Of a DNA stretch of 58,092 bases, positions 1-11,537 are shown piece after piece. Numbering within the stretch: position 1 is the first letter of the stretch; each line of letters starts with the position of its first letter. Below the pieces are notes generated by a model. That model searched no databases and was not told the DNA's origin. It saw nothing but the letters and a program-made list of their open reading frames with translations. This DNA comes from Oehlia diaphana. Taxonomy: Eukaryota; Glomeromycota; Glomeromycetes; Glomerales; Glomeraceae. The stretch lies in NCBI GenBank assembly GCA_003833135.1, contig QZLH01000085.1, forward strand, positions 36,565 through 94,656. Reading direction: 5' to 3'. The position numbers were made by a program, and so were the translations under genes.

Positions 1-24
1 CATAAATCTATAAATAACTTAGTA

Positions 25-165
25 AGGACCAGGTCCTGGGACCAGGTCCAGGACTGTCCTAACAGGACCTGGTCCGCAGGTCCGTTCTATAGGACTTACA
101 GGTCCCAGGACCGGGACCGGACCAGGACCGACCTAACCATCCCTATCCGGACCCGGCTCAAGCGT
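25..165. repeat. GC-rich word repeat of GGWCC motifs
   Basis: About 140 bases consist largely of reiterated GGACC and GGTCC pentamers in both orientations, so the stretch is self-complementary at many registers. It is strikingly GC-rich in an otherwise AT-rich window. It could be the terminus of a transposable element cut by the window edge; no matching second terminus is visible. Confidence 0.6.
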
Positions 166-631
166 AGATCGTCGTGGAATTCCAGTGGATTTTTTGCGAG
201 TCCAGATCACGTTGCGGCTAATTATTTTTCGGCTAACTACACCATTATAATTTTTATTGCAAGTGATTTTCACCATACTTAAAAATATTTGACGTATTTA
301 TAAAAAGTTTTTTAAAATAATATGATATAATTTAGCACGTTAAGGACCAAAAAAAACATAAATTACTTACAAAATTGAATTTTCGCATTTCTCTCTAAAA
401 CCATTTGAATAACAGCCTTTCTAACCTAAGATATATACTCGTAAATTTACATATAATGCTATAGATAGGTATTGTTAAAATTAGTCATTCTTAAAAAAAA
501 AGACATGAATTAGTAATTTTATATAAGAGTTCAATTATTCGCAATTTACTCAAATTCTATCTGAATAAAAGCCTGAGGACTATATTCTCTCGCAAATCTA
601 AAGTCACCTGCAGTAAAATTTATAATAATTT

Positions 632-772
632 GGATCAAATTCAGATCTAAGTCGGCTAGAATTATAAAACAAATCTTTATGTATAAATAAATATACATTT
701 GTTTATTAATTTAATTTCTTGATTTTTATGCGGCCCATACTTATAATTATTAAAGCCGATCGGATCTGATAT
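632..772. repeat. Imperfect inverted repeat, possible MITE remnant
   Basis: A block around 640-665 (containing CAGATCTAAGTCGGCT) is imperfectly inverted at about 745-772 (containing AGCCGATCGGATCTG). The arms are about 30 bases around an AT-rich spacer of about 80 bases. No clear target-site duplication was found, so the transposon reading is tentative. Confidence 0.3.
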
Positions 773-879
773 TTTAAGCCTGGTGTTATTTAAGCCATAA
801 ACATAGTGATCATAAGCCTCAATTCATATTATAAGATATTTCTATCATCATACCGAACATCAACTTAGAGGAAAAAAAA

Positions 880-2511
880 ATGGAAGAATCCCTTTCAAAA
901 GAATGGCAAGATAAAAAATCTGATCCTTCAATATCCAGCGAACGAGAAAATCCTCTAAAATTATTAAAATCAATTAATAAAACACAATTTATAACATTTT
1001 TCGTAACATATCTTAGTTGGACGTTTGTTTCATTCGACTATTTCATAGTAACATTTACTTTACCTTATATTGCTAAAGATTTTAAGTTGAAACCATCTGA
1101 CGTTGCTGTAAGGTAATTATAATATTCATACTTTATAAATACAAAAATTGCGGGAGCACATAAATTAAAATTAAATTTTAATTGTTTTATATTAGCATTA
1201 CTCTTATGTTAACGTTTCGTCCATTAGGTGCATTAATATTTGGTTTATTATCAGACAAATATGGTAGAAAGTATCCGCTAATGGCGAATATTTTCATATT
1301 TAGTGGATTACAATTAGCTTCTGGATTTGCACCAAATTTTTTAACGTATTCCATTACAAGAGCAATATTTGGAATGGCTATGGGAGGTGAATGGGGATTA
1401 GGAGCTGCTCTTGCGATGGAAGCTTTACCGCTTGAAAGTCGTGGGTATTTATTTATTAATTTTTGTCTATCATCGTAAAAGTAAAAATTGGTTGTCAAAT
1501 ATCGATCTCTATTTCAGGTTATTATCGGGTATTTTACAAGAGGGTTATGCTCTTGGATTTCTCCTTGCAGCGGTAGTATATTATGCTGTTATTACAAATT
1601 GGGGATGGCGCACTACATATTACATAGGATCGTTCCCAATTCTCCTAGTTTTAATAATATATTTTTTAGTACCAGAATCAGAAGAATGGAAAAGACTGCA
1701 TGCAGAACGTAAAACAACTAAAATTAATCCACGTGAAAAAACTCGATCAATCATAATAAATCATTGGAAAATATTTCTTTTCTCTATATTACTAATGACG
1801 GCGTTAAATTTTATAGTTCATGGTATGATAATTTATAAATATACTGCAAAAATGTATACAATTTGTAAATTAATAATATCTTTTTTTTTTTTTTTAAGGT
1901 TCGAAAGATTTGTACCCAACATTCTTAAATGTTCAACTTGATTTTACACCAGGTCAAATAACATTCATAACAATAATTGCAAATATAGGATCAATAATAG
2001 GAGGAATTATAAATGGTTACATTTGCCATTTTCTTGGAAGAAAAAATGCGATGATAACCTTTACATTTTTGGCAGGATGTTTTTTACCTTTGTACGTTTT
2101 ACCAAGAAATTATATTGTGTTAACGATTGGTGCTTTTGCCGTATATCTTTGTATCGGTGTAAGTAAAAAATATATATATATTCATTTATTTGTCATATTA
2201 CATCAGTAGTATAACAAGTATACCATTAAAAAAATATGATGTTAATGTATCTCTCACTTTACTAGGGTAGTTGGGGTTCTATTCCAGCTTATTTAAACGA
2301 AATAGCACCAGTTGAATTACGTGGAACTTTTCCTGGATTAGTTTATCAAACTGGTACATTATTAGCTTCTTCTTCTGCGCAGATTGAAGCATTTTTTGGT
2401 GAAATGATAAAAGAGGAAGATAGTCCTGATTATGGGTTAACGATCGCTTTATTAACTTCTTTATTTGTTATAGTTATTATTATTATTCTAAAATTCACTA
2501 ATAACGTGTAA
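880..2511 (+). CDS. JEN1-like MFS carboxylate/proton symporter
   Basis: Five exons (880-1112, 1196-1444, 1518-1822, 1899-2158, 2266-2511) join to 430 residues. All introns are GT-AG and every junction keeps frame. The product is a major facilitator transporter of the fungal JEN (lactate/pyruvate/dicarboxylate-proton symporter) type, expected in the plasma membrane. Visible features are an MFS signature after TM2 (RPLGALIFGLLSDKYGRK), the JEN-like block ESRGLLSGILQEGYALG spanning intron 2, and a JEN-signature-like segment NFIVHGSKDLYPT at about residues 258-270, split by intron 3. In characterised JEN proteins this segment is Nxx(S/T)Hx(S/T)QDxxxT; here V replaces S/T and K replaces Q, so substrate choice may differ. 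Family assignment is firm; the substrate is not known. The C-terminus ends soon after the last membrane helix. Confidence 0.88.
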
Positions 2512-2934
2512 AAGATCATCGTGAATGTATTACGTATTACGTAAAAATCTTTGTTAACTATTTATGTTATAAATTTATTTCGCCATACAAATACAAAATT
2601 TATATCACGATTCCGGTGAAAAATGATATAATACTAATTATTTATTTACAAATAAAAAAGTAATAAAAGTATCTCCTATCTTTATTATTGCCGATTTTAT
2701 AATCGTAGACATTTCGTAGTGCATGCATACGACTGATTGAAAGGAATTTTTTTTCCGGAACCAATAATATTTAGATTATTTCATTAAATTAAGATCATTT
2801 ATTCGTTTATTCATTTAAAAAAAAAAGAAAAAATAATTATTCGATACATTAATTAATAAAAGACTATACATAAATAACATCATTTATATTTATATTGATT
2901 ATCTAGTTCTAGATTTCTAATTTCATTAATAAAA
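2512..2934. other. Intergenic between convergent genes
   Basis: AT-rich spacer between the 3' ends of the transporter (+) and the 3D-domain gene (-). It must hold both polyadenylation regions. Nothing else is recognisable. Confidence 0.6.
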
Positions 2935-3734
2935 TTAAACAGTATAATTCTGAAGGGTGCATTTTTTTCCATTTGGAGCAGTTCCATCAAAAACTTGGAC
3001 ATCAGTAATTCTTTTTTGTTTATCCAAAGTTTTGTAAGTGGATTCAGCGGCAACAAAAAAATCAATATGTTTTCTACCAAAACTGTGACCTCTATCTTCG
3101 ACAATTACACATCCGTTATGACGTTTTCCGCCTGGTAAAGCCAAATTTACAAGAGCTGGGATAAATAATAATTGGCCTGGACGAAGGTCATTAGCTGCTA
3201 CAGTAATAAAAGGTCTGAGAGCATTTCCATTTGCTGCAAGACCAAACGGGAATTTTTTCTTGTCAATTCTCACAAAACAGTTAAAAGAAGATCCACATGA
3301 ACAATCTAATTAATTAATAAGTAAAGATGAATTAATACTAAAATAATACAAATACTACAAGAATTTTTTTTTTTTTTATCCATAAATTTATATTTACCAT
3401 CAAAATTAAAAACATCTCCAGATTTGCCACGCCCAGATCCTTCCGTTTTCATTTCGATAGCGAAGTCACGATTTACGGTCGCAACCGTTCTTTTTTTACA
3501 ATCTTTAAGTGTGACCACACTATTTGATTTGTGATCCACTTCATTTGCAACCCAATAATAAGTAAATTTTGACTTATTTGAAATAAGTTTTGTAAAAGGA
3601 GAGGTGGCGCGTCTTTCAATTGTTGATGAAATCAACTCATCAGCAGAAAGTTGGGATGTTGGAAAAGAAAGAGATAAGGTAGCGATCATCAAAGTGAAAG
3701 TAAGAATTAAGAGGAAGGCGAGGGATTTGGACAT
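2935..3734 (-). CDS. Secreted 3D/double-psi beta-barrel-like protein, copy A
   Basis: Two exons (3734-3398 and 3305-2935, one GT-AG intron in phase 1) give 235 residues. The N-terminus is a clear signal peptide (MSKSLAFLLILTFTLMIATL...). The C-terminal half resembles the bacterial 3D (Asp-Asp-Asp) / RlpA-like double-psi beta-barrel fold: VAANDLRPGQLLFIP, then HNGCVIVEDRGHSFGRKHIDFFVA, with the spaced aspartates typical of that fold. Cysteines cluster just after the intron (DCSCGSSFNC), as expected for an extracellular disulphide protein. Related folds act on or bind cell-wall polysaccharide, so an apoplastic or wall role is plausible but unproven. The paralogue at 5576-6318 points away from it. 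Alternative: another DPBB class such as barwin-like proteins. Confidence 0.8.
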
Positions 3735-5575
3735 TTTGAAAATATATTGGTATTATGTAAATTTACAGTAATATGTTACAAGAAATTGTTACAAGAAATT
3801 ATGTACTATATAATAAAATGTACGTGAGAAATATTTTCAAAATGAAGGAGTTCTCTTTCTTCAAAGGAAATGAATGTAAAAAAATTAAAAAAATTAGAAA
3901 AAAAAAATATATATTTTTTTTTACGTGAGGGACATGAAGTTGACCAAAGCCATGAGCCTATGATTTTATATGTTTTTTTTTCCGAGATAAAAAATCGGAG
4001 AAATATGAAATATGAAAAAAAAAATATTAACACAGAAGTTTTCCGTGTATCCACATGTATTCTTTGATTTCATGTTTACTTGGTACAAAAGAAAAACAGA
4101 TTCTTCCTTGTAAGATATTATATGCATTTTAAAATGATGGCTTTGTCAAATTAAATTAAATTTATCCGACAAATGCGCAGCATTATTCAATTTATGATAT
4201 TTGATATAGTGATAATAATTGATATCATAATGCATTATAAAAATAGCGGAAAGAATGACTTGAGTAAGTTCAATTAATAAAATAACAGATGATAAAAGAA
4301 ATTTTATAATAATTAACTTTTCTCTCGAAATTTAATAAGTCACCTGACTTTAAGAAGATTTTTTAGAATCATTATTATTATTAAACAATTTAAAAATTTA
4401 ATATAGTTATTATTATATTTGGTTAAAATAGTTTATTGAAAAAAAACCCTCGCCTGAAAAGAAAAGATGAAATTGGTTACCGAATTATTGGTTCATATGT
4501 CAAATATGCATTGATGCATTTAATTTAGCACTTAAACATATTTAGATACTTTTTATTTTTTCTGTACGCTAAAAATAAATTCTTACTCCGATTTGATTTC
4601 TTTAATATAAAAAAGGATTGTAATAAACTCTATTTTAATTATAACTTGCATTAAAGAATATCATAAAATTTTGAAAGGAATTCAAATAAAGAAAAAACAA
4701 TAATAATAAATACAGTAAATAAAAATTTATATATTTTTTATTATGCAAATAAGATTGTACCCGACTACTCGTATCTTTAATGCAACTTGAATCAGCCAAA
4801 CTATATAACAATACGATTTGAATGAACCAATCACGGATCGGTCGTTATGAAATATTAATAATATCGAATTCAAAAACATGAAAAAAAAGGGAAAACAAAG
4901 AAATTTAAAATTTCTGCAAAAATAAAATAATTTTTTGACCAAAATTATATGATTGAAAGGATAAATTCCTAAATAAGGATATTAATATAAATGTTCAAAA
5001 AAAGATAAGATCTCTCTCTTAGTTACGCAAATAAAACTTTCAATGAAAAGATTGATATTATTATAATAAAGGCTAAAATTTATTCTATTTTTCTTGAAAC
5101 ATTAAGTAGTGCATACATACTGTTAGATTAGGAAATTGAATCCAGAATTCAAAAATGTTCATACATAAGATTATCATTTGATTGGTTATTTAATAAAATC
5201 GTAGTTATTAATAAAATCTAAGTTCAAATTTTTCTAAAAAAAATTATATGAAACAAAAATCTTGTCGCCTACGACAAAAACGTTACGATATAATAATAAA
5301 ATTTTTTAAAACTATTTAAATCTAATTACATTTTTTTTTTTGTCATTGTTGTCATTGTACACTTTTCATATTTTGATACATAGACGCAAAATGTCGTGTT
5401 TTCGTTGTGTTTATCATTTGATTTCTACGCGTAGGAACAGATTTTTTTTTACGATATCCTATCACTTTTCAACAAGTATAAAATGGAGGCATTCATAAGC
5501 CTAGAATTTTTTTTCTTCAGGAAAAAAAAATCAAAACATTTCCTTTAAATTTTAATAAATATACAACAAATAAAA
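3735..5575. other. Divergent intergenic region of the paralogous pair
   Basis: About 1.8 kb of AT-rich DNA between the start codons of the two 3D-domain paralogues. It must contain both promoters. Runs of A or T are common; no RNA gene or transposon termini were recognised. Confidence 0.6.
5477..5482 (+). promoter_or_regulatory. Possible TATA box of 3D-domain gene copy B
   Basis: TATAAA stands about 94 bases upstream of the start codon at 5576, in a short less AT-biased context (AAGTATAAAATGG). In such AT-rich DNA a chance match is quite possible. Confidence 0.35.
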
Positions 5576-6318
5576 ATGAACAAACTCATTATCTTATTAA
5601 CGCTTTTCACAATTTTTTTCACTTTTATTTCATCGTTTCCAACAACTTTCGATAAACGTCAATCATTTAACCCAGCTAAAAATATATCAAGTAAATCGGA
5701 ATTCACTTATTACTGGGTTACATTCGAAAATGATTTCAAAAGTACCAAAACAGTTGATGTTAAAACATGCAAAGGTAAATTAATTGCAACTGTAAATTTG
5801 GATTTTGCTAATGATATGAAAACGGAAGGAACTGGTATAACTAAGTCCGGTAGAGTCATTAATCTTAGTGGTAAGTGAATCTTTTTTTTAATGAAAAATA
5901 AAGTAAACTTTCTTTCGTTAATAAATTCTTTCTTTATTATAAAATAGATTGTAGCTGTAGTTCAAAATCATTTTCTTGTTTTGAAGAACTTGATAAAACG
6001 AAATTTCCTTTCGGCAGTTCATCGAATGGTACTCCATTGATTCCTTACATTACTGTAGCGGCCAATGATATTCGTGCGGGAACATTACTCTACATTAAAA
6101 AACTTGACGGAATGAAATTGCCGAACTCTAAAGTTCACAATGGTTGCGTTAAAGTTGATGATAAAGGTTTCGGTTTCGGGGGAAAGCATATTGATTGGTT
6201 TGTCGCTAGAGAATCTAATTATAAGTTCTTGATAAATAAAGATCCATTCACTAATGTTGTAGTATCCAATGGTACATTACCAAATGGACAAAAATGTGCT
6301 ATTTTAAATTATTCATAA
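5576..6318 (+). CDS. Secreted 3D/double-psi beta-barrel-like protein, copy B
   Basis: Two exons (5576-5870, 5948-6318) give 221 residues. The gene is a paralogue of 2935-3734: the intron sits at the same codon and phase, and the second exon is exactly the same length (371 bases). A signal peptide (MNKLIILLTLFTIFFTFISS) is followed by SEFTYYWVTFENDF, a KTEGTGITKSG loop, Cys-rich DCSCSSKSFSC and the barrel core VAANDIRAGTLLYI ... HNGCVKVDDKGFGFGGKHID. Aspartates at the expected 3D positions are kept. It is shorter than copy A in the linker after the signal peptide. Predicted to be secreted; the molecular activity is unknown. Confidence 0.82.
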
Positions 6319-7237
6319 TACTGTATGTACAAATCTTTAATTTTATAAATTACAACTATAGATATGTATTTACTTAATATATACTGTACAATTTTTGGTC
6401 GGATCCGGAATTCGAATAATTGTTTTTGAATCACTTTTTGTAATAAATTTTGAATTATAATATATTAATTGAAGTAAATAATATTATATATTGACAATAT
6501 CGGTTGTTTATTTGTTCTCTCCTTTTCTCTATGGAATTGGAAAAATATTTAATCTTCACATTCCTAATAACAATAATAAAGATAATAAATGTCACGTTAA
6601 CAAGATTTGAATCGTGAATAAATTTGGCTAGTAAGAAAAAAATTGACTGCGGTTTTAACAGCCTTCAACTACTTTTAGCTACATACTTTTTAGGCTAATA
6701 GATATTTAATCACATGATCACGGCTAAAAATTCGTTGACTTTCGCTTTGTTAAATACTAAGCCTCATAAGTCACAATAATATAAAAAAAAAAATCTACAC
6801 ACAGCCTCCTCTAAATCTTTCTATTTATCTTCAACATATTGCGGAATTGAATTGTTATAGTTATCAAGAGCCACGTTTACTTTACGGTTAACCCGTTAAT
6901 GTGTTAGTAAATATCTGAGATGGCCCATTTTAAAAAGAAAAAAAAAATTATGTAGTATGATTTTATGAATTCGAAAGATTTCTTATTGATTAGAATAATA
7001 AAGAACATAAAAAACCAAAATTTTGGTCCCGTGAACATATATTATTATAAAATTCTTTGAAATTTTGTAATTGAATTTATTTTTTTTAAAAAAATACCAT
7101 TTTTTATTTTTATTTGATATCAAAAAGACACGTACCGTAAGATAGGATAAACGAAAAGTTCAAAGAAAAAGTCTTAATAAACATATAAAACTTCATCTTC
7201 CCTCATACTTTCTCTTTTTAAAAAGATATCATTCATC
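6319..7237. other. Intergenic, nothing recognised
   Basis: About 0.9 kb of AT-rich sequence between two plus-strand genes. No reading frame with recognisable protein, no RNA gene and no clear repeat were seen apart from a candidate TATA box near its end. Confidence 0.6.
7184..7189 (+). promoter_or_regulatory. Possible TATA box of the NIPA-like gene
   Basis: TATAAA lies 49 bases upstream of the ATG at 7238 and is followed by a pyrimidine-rich stretch (CTTCATCTTCCCTC), a common fungal initiator arrangement. Suggestive only. Confidence 0.4.
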
Positions 7238-9269
7238 ATGCCCGATTCAAATGGAGAAACAACTACATTAGAATTCTTTATAGGATTCTTAGTATCACTA
7301 TTTGCTTCAATAATGTACGCAGCCGGTCTGAATTTATTAAAAGCGGATCATGTAGCAAACGAAAAATTACCTAAAGAAAACCAACGTGTTGATTGTAGTA
7401 GACCAAAATGGCATCTAGGTTTATACTTATATGTCGTTAGTCAGGCCGTTGGAAGTACAGTAGCATTAAGTAAGTTTTTTTTTTACGATATTTTCTTTAT
7501 GTCGACGAATTTGCTCCTTATATTTATCATATATTAACTTTAAAATAATAGATTATTTAAAGACTCAATGGGTAGCGCCACTTGGGTCTATATCATTGAT
7601 ATTTAATTTCATTTTCGCTAAATTACTTGTTGGAACAGAAATTACAAATAAGGATGTTATAGGGACATTTATTGTGTTAATATCAGTATGCTGGATTGTT
7701 TTCTCTGGAGGTCAGAGTAACAACCATGAGGGTAAGTCACAGTAAAGACCTAGCCAATTTAATTTTATGTTTAACAAATCCATCCCTTTCATATAGATAC
7801 CAAAATAAATTTTTATATAAATAAGGTCTCCCATCCTTTTTTTTTGTTAAACATAATTTTTTAATTGGTCCGGCCTAATATACAATTCTCTCTTTTTTTT
7901 CATTTTTTCTCACTATTTTCTTTCTGGCTTAATAATGTATTAGAATCATCATTAACATTGGATTCTTTAAAGTCACTAATAATACGACCAGTATTCATTA
8001 TATTTTTCTCAATATTAAATTTTATAACATTGATATTGCTTTTTGGAGGAATATATTGTAAATGGATCCTATTAAATGAAAAACGTAAGGAACGCAGTGG
8101 ATGTTTTAAAAACATTGGAACACCAAATTTAAAGAAATTGACTGGTATCGATATAGCAATAGTTGCTGGATTATTTGCCAGTCAAACTCTTCTCTTGGCT
8201 AAATCTGGGTAATTATCCAAAATATGAAAAAAAAATTTTCGTTATTACTAAAAATAATTTTTTTTTTTTACAAATTAATATATATATATATAAATACAGG
8301 GTGAAATTGGCTTATGTTTCAATAACAACTCAAGTCAATCAATTTACTGACCTGATTGGATGGTTTGTTCTTATATTTCTTATAATAACTGCGATTCTTC
8401 AGGTAAATTCTTTTGTGTTTCACGCGTAAAAAAAAAAGTATTTCGATTAAAAAATAATTATCATACTTCTTTAGGTTGTCTGTTTAAATGAAGCGGTTAA
8501 ACTTTGTGATTCAGTACTAGTAATGCCAATATTCCTTGGCTTATATACTACAATGGGCTTGATAAATACCATGATTTACCTTGATGAATTTTCATCATAT
8601 CCAATATGGGCATTAGTATCAGTATTCGTTGGTATAATAGGACTCACTTTTGGAGTGGTACTATTATCTCATATAAAAGATGATGTATCGAATTCAGATA
8701 TTGAAGATGAAGATTTAAATTCGATTCATAAAGATGATGATGATAAATCATTTAGTGGTCTTAGTTCAACATGGAGTAGTGATACTTTGTTTGATAAAAA
8801 AAAGAATGCGAAAAATAGAAAATGGAGTGGTGGTATTAAAGATTTCTTTAAAAAAGATAATAATAATAATATATCAAAAATGAAAAATCATAAAGGAAGA
8901 AGAGGAAAATTTGAAAAACTAGAGTTAAATGATGATTATGAAGAAAAGAATTCTAGTAGTATATTTGTAGGATTTAAAGGGTTTAAAGGGTTTAAAGGAT
9001 TTTATCATAATGGATCCGTTAAAAGTGATGGTTATAATAGTGAATATAATAGTTATTATAGTAGTGAAAATAATAGTAACTTTAGTATTGGTGATAATAG
9101 TGATAATAATAGTGATATAGATCTTAATATCAATAATCCAATTATGGTAAAAGAATGGAGTGGGGATTTAGGTAGTATAATTAATCTAGATAAACTTATT
9201 ACTGAAAGTGCAATTGGAAAGAGAATTATCGCGGAAAATATGGAGAAAGAAGGTGGATTGGCTGTATAA
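7238..9269 (+). CDS. NIPA-type magnesium transporter
   Basis: Five exons (7238-7469, 7552-7731, 7944-8208, 8300-8402, 8475-9269) join in frame to 524 residues. The N-terminal about 320 residues carry the multi-helix core of the NIPA family (SLC57-like, related to EamA/DMT permeases): FFIGFLVSLFASIMYAAGLN, WVAPLGSISLIFNFIFAK, LLVGTEIT, and LQVVCLNEAVKLCDSVLVMP followed by LGLYTTMG near helix 8. Family members move Mg2+ and related divalent cations across plasma or endosomal membranes. The C-terminal tail of about 200 residues is hydrophilic, rich in Asn, Ser, Asp and Lys, and contains a perfect GFKGFKGFKGF repeat near residue 426. Such long tails are lineage-specific and presumably cytosolic. 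Substrate is inferred from family only. Confidence 0.88.
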
Positions 9270-9563
9270 AAACTCATAAAAATCATGTAAAAAAAGAACA
9301 GTTTAACTATATATTAAATTATCACATGCATATTATAAATAATACAATTTTTAAAACACAATCGTGAATCATAAATGCAATAAAATGTTCAATAATAGTA
9401 TAATAGTAATATTTTATTAAAATAATAACTTTCTAAATTAATATATTATATAATTATTTATTAGCATGATTCTAATGTATTTTAATTATTAAGAATGTTT
9501 TAACAAGTATTAAAATAAGATACAGTATATATTTATGTATGTATATATGTTTCCAATTTAGTT

Positions 9564-11076
9564 TCACTTTTTAATAATTCTAAATACTTCATATTCATCA
9601 ATTTTAAAGCTTCCTGCATCAGTAACTTTGTCGATATAATCATCTTTTTGACAACTACAACTTCCCTCTTGATCAAACTTTCCTTTCATAGATAAATCTT
9701 TATCACCAAAACAAGGACCATATTCTTTTCCACTAAATCTAATGGCATAACAACTTCTATGTCTGCTCACCCTACATAGTTTATTATCTTCAATCATTCC
9801 CCTGTTTCCGAGTGTAAATAAGAAACTATCTTCGGTATTCCAGTAACCTTCTTTAGATGACCATACTACAGGTGAATATCCTCCTATAATTTCATTTGTA
9901 CGATGAATTTTCATTACCACGATTGTACGACCTTTCTCATCACATTTTTCATGAAATGTACTGGAATCAAATCCATCACGTGTTCCCCTAAGTAATAACT
10001 GGAACCTGTATGGGTTTTCTTCGTACAAATAACGTTTTTGTCCCAAACTATCTATTCTATCAATCCAACTCGATAATAATGCCACGTGATACGGTCTCAA
10101 TAAACATGAGTCAAATTGCAATCTCTTTGCTAATTTTTCAACGGGTTTTGGTGGAGTTGTTGGCTTCAAATGATATTTCATCACTTCTTCCAATGTACTT
10201 TTTGGTAAAATATCTCTAAACGGCCAAACTTTATCATAAAAATCTGATGAACTTATTTGCAAAAATCCGATCAACGGAATACATTCTTTTAATGTCATAC
10301 CTAGCTGTTCAAAATTTTCTTTATTCCATTGTGAAATATTTTCAATATTTAAATTCTCATTTTGTGCCACTCCCCACTTAATCAAATAATCCCAAATTTG
10401 AACTTCTTCAATTTGTAAATTATCCAACTTTAAAAATGAAACTAATAATGAAGAATCGAGTAAGAGGAAGTCGGGAGATTTAAATAAATATGTCGGGTCT
10501 TTACAAATTATTGATAAACAATATTCTTGTAATTTTCTACATGAATCATAATTATTTATCTTTTTCCAAAGCGTTATTAAATTATCTTCCAACCATCCAA
10601 CTTCATAATGTAATAAATATTCTTGAACATATTCCGAAAGTTCTGTTAATAAGAGTTCATCAGTTGCAATTAATAATTCTAATGCTTCCATCATTGACTT
10701 ATTCATCATATCCACGTTACCACTGTACATAAACCTAGTAATTATTAAAAAAAAAAAAATAAAAAAAAAAGTTAGGTAAAAAAAAATGTAGTCAATTTCA
10801 AAGGGACGAACTAACTTACTTTAAGATTACTTCAAAAACTTTTGGACTTATATTAGGTTTGGAAAATTTTATAATATCTCCTTCTTTTTTAGCCCAGTTT
10901 TTTGAAAGTGCTTGACGAAAATATGGTGACCTTGCTCTTAATATTATAGAGTGTGCCTGAAAAATTTTAGTATTTGGAGCTTCGCCTACTTCTATTACTA
11001 CGTTGTATTCTTCTAGTCCATCTGTTAAAATATGTAGGATATCACTAGATAAAGAAGCCCAGAATTTTGTCGACAT
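9564..11076 (-). CDS. BTB-BACK-TLDc domain protein
   Basis: Two exons (11076-10820, 10734-9564) give 475 residues. An N-terminal BTB/POZ domain (about residues 20-120, with HSIILRARSPYFRQALS and FEVILKFMYSGNVD across the intron) is followed by a BACK domain (about 125-230, LLLTELSEYVQEYL ... FKSPDFLLLDSSLLVSFL) and a C-terminal TLDc domain (about 300-475: FQLLLRGTRDGFDSSTFHEK ... IIGGYSPVVWSS ... DSFLFTL ... EYEVFRI). BTB-BACK proteins usually act as Cullin-3 substrate adaptors, and TLDc domains often bind the V-ATPase or function in oxidative-stress tolerance. This architecture is greatly expanded in Glomeromycotina. It lies downstream of, and on the same strand as, another TLDc protein. The specific target is unknown. 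Confidence 0.92.
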
Positions 11077-11537
11077 ACTTATCTTTTTTTTTTTTTAAAA
11101 AAAAAAAATTGAATTATATTCTAATAAGAAAGTGTTAGGCAAAAGAGTATTATGCTAATTAAAGAATAAAAAGTATATAAAAAAAATTTTTAGATGCATT
11201 AGTTTCACAACATGCAGTCAAATGATCGAAAAGAAATTCCAGTCTCCCATTTATATACGCCATGATATATGATAATCATGATTTAATGATTTAAACCCCT
11301 TTTATTTTATTAATGATTTTCAGCGTTACATCATGATATTATAACATGTAAACGTGGAGTGACTGAGGAGTGCACAATGTGATCAATGAACTAATTAGTT
11401 TTGTAATACAATTTCGTAATTTTACACAGGATTTTCAAATTTTTTTAAATTTACGACATCGATTGATTTACTATTTGTTCTGTTAAACAATTAAACAATA
11501 AATAAATAAATAAAAATTTCTTGATTTAGTTTAAAAA
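11077..11537. other. Intergenic between two minus-strand TLDc genes
   Basis: AT-rich spacer of about 460 bases that must hold the promoter of the BTB-BACK-TLDc gene and the terminator of the RTC5-like gene. No other feature is visible. Confidence 0.5.

Larger units (their letters stand above)
1..879. other. Intergenic, upstream of the transporter gene
   Basis: No gene is seen. The first 165 bases hold an unusually GC-rich patch built from GGACC/GGTCC words (annotated separately). A weak inverted repeat lies at about 630-780. The rest is AT-rich single-copy-looking DNA with no convincing reading frame. Confidence 0.6.
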
